DNA of 64,000 nt from Diploptera punctata (Eukaryota > Arthropoda > Insecta > Blattodea > Blaberidae): NCBI GenBank assembly GCA_030220185.1, contig JASPKZ010007296.1, forward strand, positions 786,501 to 850,500, given 5' to 3'. Shown here piece by piece: positions 62,470-64,000 of this stretch. Both the position numbers and the translations under genes were made by a program. Below the pieces are notes generated by a model. It saw only the letters and a list, made by a program, of their open reading frames with translations. It had not been told where the DNA came from and did not search any database. How positions within the stretch are numbered: the first letter of the stretch is position 1; every line of letters starts with the position of its first letter.

Positions 62470-63163
62470 GAGTAAAGTGTAACACATAAAAAAAGTCCAT
62501 AATTTGACATGTGAGGTAGCTGCTGCAACAGGACGGCCCAAACTAACGAAACAATTAATCGAAAACTGCATACTACAGGTTATAATGGACGAATAGCCCG
62601 TGAGAAGCCCTGGATTAGTAAGGTAAATAAATGAAAGATAATAGTATTTGCCGGAAATACATAAATTGTGACAGTGAGTTTTGGAACATCATCATATTTA
62701 GTGACGAAAGTATTTCACTCCAATGGGCGTACAATTGTGTGAAGACAGGTAAAAACACTATCAATCTTGATCTATCACACATGAGGGAGGATATGTGATG
62801 TGTGGGATGGATGTCAGCCCACGGTGTTGGCAAATTAACTTTCATCTACACTACCATGGATCAGTAAGGCTACATGAACATTCTTAAAAAAAAATTCAGG
62901 GAGAGTGCTGCTTAAATGGGCCTGGGATATAACTATCGATTTAAACAAGATAATGGCCCCTTCAATGTGAGGATGTGGCCATTCTACAAAACCCCTAAAC
63001 GTTTCGAAACCTTACCACAGTTTTCAATCTCAATCCCATTGAGAAACTGTTGCAGGAATTTGAGAAAAAATACATAAAGCATATTTAAAGGGAGTGATTC
63101 AAGAAGAATGACCCTAAATACTTTGTTCCTTGAATGCAAAGTTGGTGGATACTATTCCAATAT
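62470..63163 (+). pseudogene. Tc1-family transposase remnant
   Basis: Frames in order give GRPKLTKQL, LHTTGYNGRIAREKPWISK, FWNIIIFSDESISLQWAYN (first Asp near 62703), SAHGVGKLTFIYTTMDQ, MGLGYNYRFKQDNGPF (second Asp near 62949), NLNPIEKLLQEFEKKYIKH (third acidic residue is the Glu of NPIE) and NAKLVDTIP. These are the DD34E Tc1 landmarks. Frameshifts and stops are frequent. The final residues continue in the minisatellite that follows, whose last unit ends HSTKY and stop, the usual PTKY end of Tc1 proteins. Confidence 0.8.
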
Positions 63164-63709
63164 ATATATATAGATGGAGTTATCAAGGACAAAGTGCACT
63201 CAACAATATATATAGATGGAGTTATCAAGGACAAAGTGCACTCAACAATATATATAGATGGAGTTATCAAGGACAAAGTGCACTCAACAATATATATAGA
63301 TGGAGTTATCAAGGACAAAGTGCACTCAACAATATATATAGATGGAGTTATCAAGGACAAAGTGCATTCAACAATATATATAGATGGAGTTATCAAGGAC
63401 AAAGTGCACTCAACAATATATATAGATGGAGTTATCAAGGACAAAGTGCACTCAACAATATATATAGATGGAGTTATCAAGGACAAAGTGCACTCAACAA
63501 TATATATAGATGGAGTTATCAAGGACAAAGTGCACTCAACAATATATATAGATGGAGTTATCAAGGACAAAGTGCACTCAACAATATATATAGATGGAGT
63601 TATCAAGGACAAAGTGCACTCAACAATATATATAGATGGAGTTATCAAGGACAAAGTGCACTCAACAATATATATAGATGGAGTTATCAAGGACAAAGTG
63701 CACTCAACA
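63164..63709. repeat. 42-bp minisatellite, 13 units, from Tc1 C-terminus
   Basis: Thirteen head-to-tail 42-bp units, each AATATATATAGATGG, AGTTATCAAGGACAAAGTGC, ACTCAAC. One unit has a C to T change near 63366. In frame 2 each unit encodes IYIDGVIKDKVHST, and the last runs into KY and stop. Because 42 is divisible by three, frames stay open on both strands (63085-63696 minus; 63130-63774 and 63134-63718 plus). They are products of the repeat, not three genes. Confidence 0.95.
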
Positions 63710-63718
63710 AAATACTAA

Positions 63719-64000
63719 GCCTTCCACATAACTGCATTGTACATTTAAGTTTTTATTCGTATGTTCAGTTTTGAACATCTAATTGTGATGATGTTAGTTG
63801 CGTTTCAATTTTATTATTCAATAAAGATACCGAAAGAATAGCGTGATATGTATAAAGAAATATGAATTAAGATATTCCTTGTGTATTTGTAAGAAAACTA
63901 CTACATTTTTTATTAAAATGTGCTTGCCTGAAGAAGTATATGTATGAATTTAGAGAGTCGCTCTACAAATATCGGTGTCCAAAAGATTCACAGTCATTTT
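63719..64000. other. unassigned; possible 3' flank of the Tc1 element
   Basis: GGTGTCCAAAAGATTCACAG at 63974-63993 resembles Tc1-type termini ('GTGTCCAAAAG'), but the window ends before this can be tested. AATAAAG at about 63821 could be a polyadenylation signal. Confidence 0.3.

Noticed and set aside
63085..63774. Three overlapping repetitive open frames of about 200 codons on both strands
   Set aside because: All run through the 42-bp minisatellite. Simultaneous open frames on both strands show they are repeat artefacts.

Overview
This is an animal nuclear sequence, most likely from a cockroach. It is AT-rich and full of microsatellites, and almost everything recognisable is a transposable element or its remains. 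The repeat mixture matches what I remember of repeat-derived 'hypothetical proteins' in the American cockroach (Periplaneta americana): tRNA-headed SINEs, a LINE whose product ends in a GKRPVGRPRMRWENN / DWKxLAQDRDxWRAY / MNLRVR tail, and a LINE ending in a GGCCTTA hairpin followed by (ATT)n. The species call is inference from memory and was not searched. I found no host protein-coding exon, rRNA, genuine tRNA, CRISPR array or bacterial feature in the 64 kb.

Family names used below are mine. LINE-R is an RTE-like non-LTR family, with about 15 copies or fragments. Its 3' end is 'GTTCATGGCCGCGCG...CACTGGCACTATCGAACCC', read on the antisense, followed by a TTAC-type microsatellite. LINE-H ends in a GGCCTTAAGGCC hairpin and (ATT)n. 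LINE-N carries GVRQGCSLSP and a FADD-type reverse transcriptase. LINE-T ends in (TAG)n. One Jockey-type fragment is also present. SINE-A has a GTAGCCGAGTGGTTAAGG head. SINE-B has a GGTTCGATTCCCGGTCGGGAC head and one shared body with two different tails, B1 and B2. SINE-C, -D, -E and -F are further tRNA-headed families. Repeat-Q is an internally repeated element of unknown class.

Layout. 1-8.8 kb: SINE-B2 copies (one with an 81-bp tandem array), a pogo/Tigger-like transposase remnant and a mariner remnant. 9-31 kb: a dense LINE-R/SINE field with nested insertions, including an LTR-like insertion with a 4-bp duplication and a 555-bp palindromic, Penelope-like insertion with a 12-bp duplication. 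31-38 kb: a hAT-like element with an 8-bp duplication, a Helitron nested in the loop of an inverted repeat, and a second Helitron with a SINE inserted at its 5' terminus. 38.4-42.7 kb: a LINE-N copy split by a 2.55-kb mariner-type element whose degenerate transposase has DD41D spacing, then a pogo deletion derivative between (TA)n tracts. 42.7-58.9 kb: more SINEs, LINEs and repeat-Q, the longest LINE-R copy, a Jockey fragment and a third Helitron. 60-64 kb: duplicated SINE-F units, three apparently identical 299-bp tandem units, a decayed Tc1 transposase, and a 13-unit 42-bp minisatellite that appears to be an expansion of that transposase's last codons.

Nothing here looks like a working multi-gene system. 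What the window offers is a layered record of insertions. Many junctions can be read to the base because target-site duplications survive, and several local tandem expansions have grown out of transposon sequence. Coordinates of old copies are approximate unless a target-site duplication is given.
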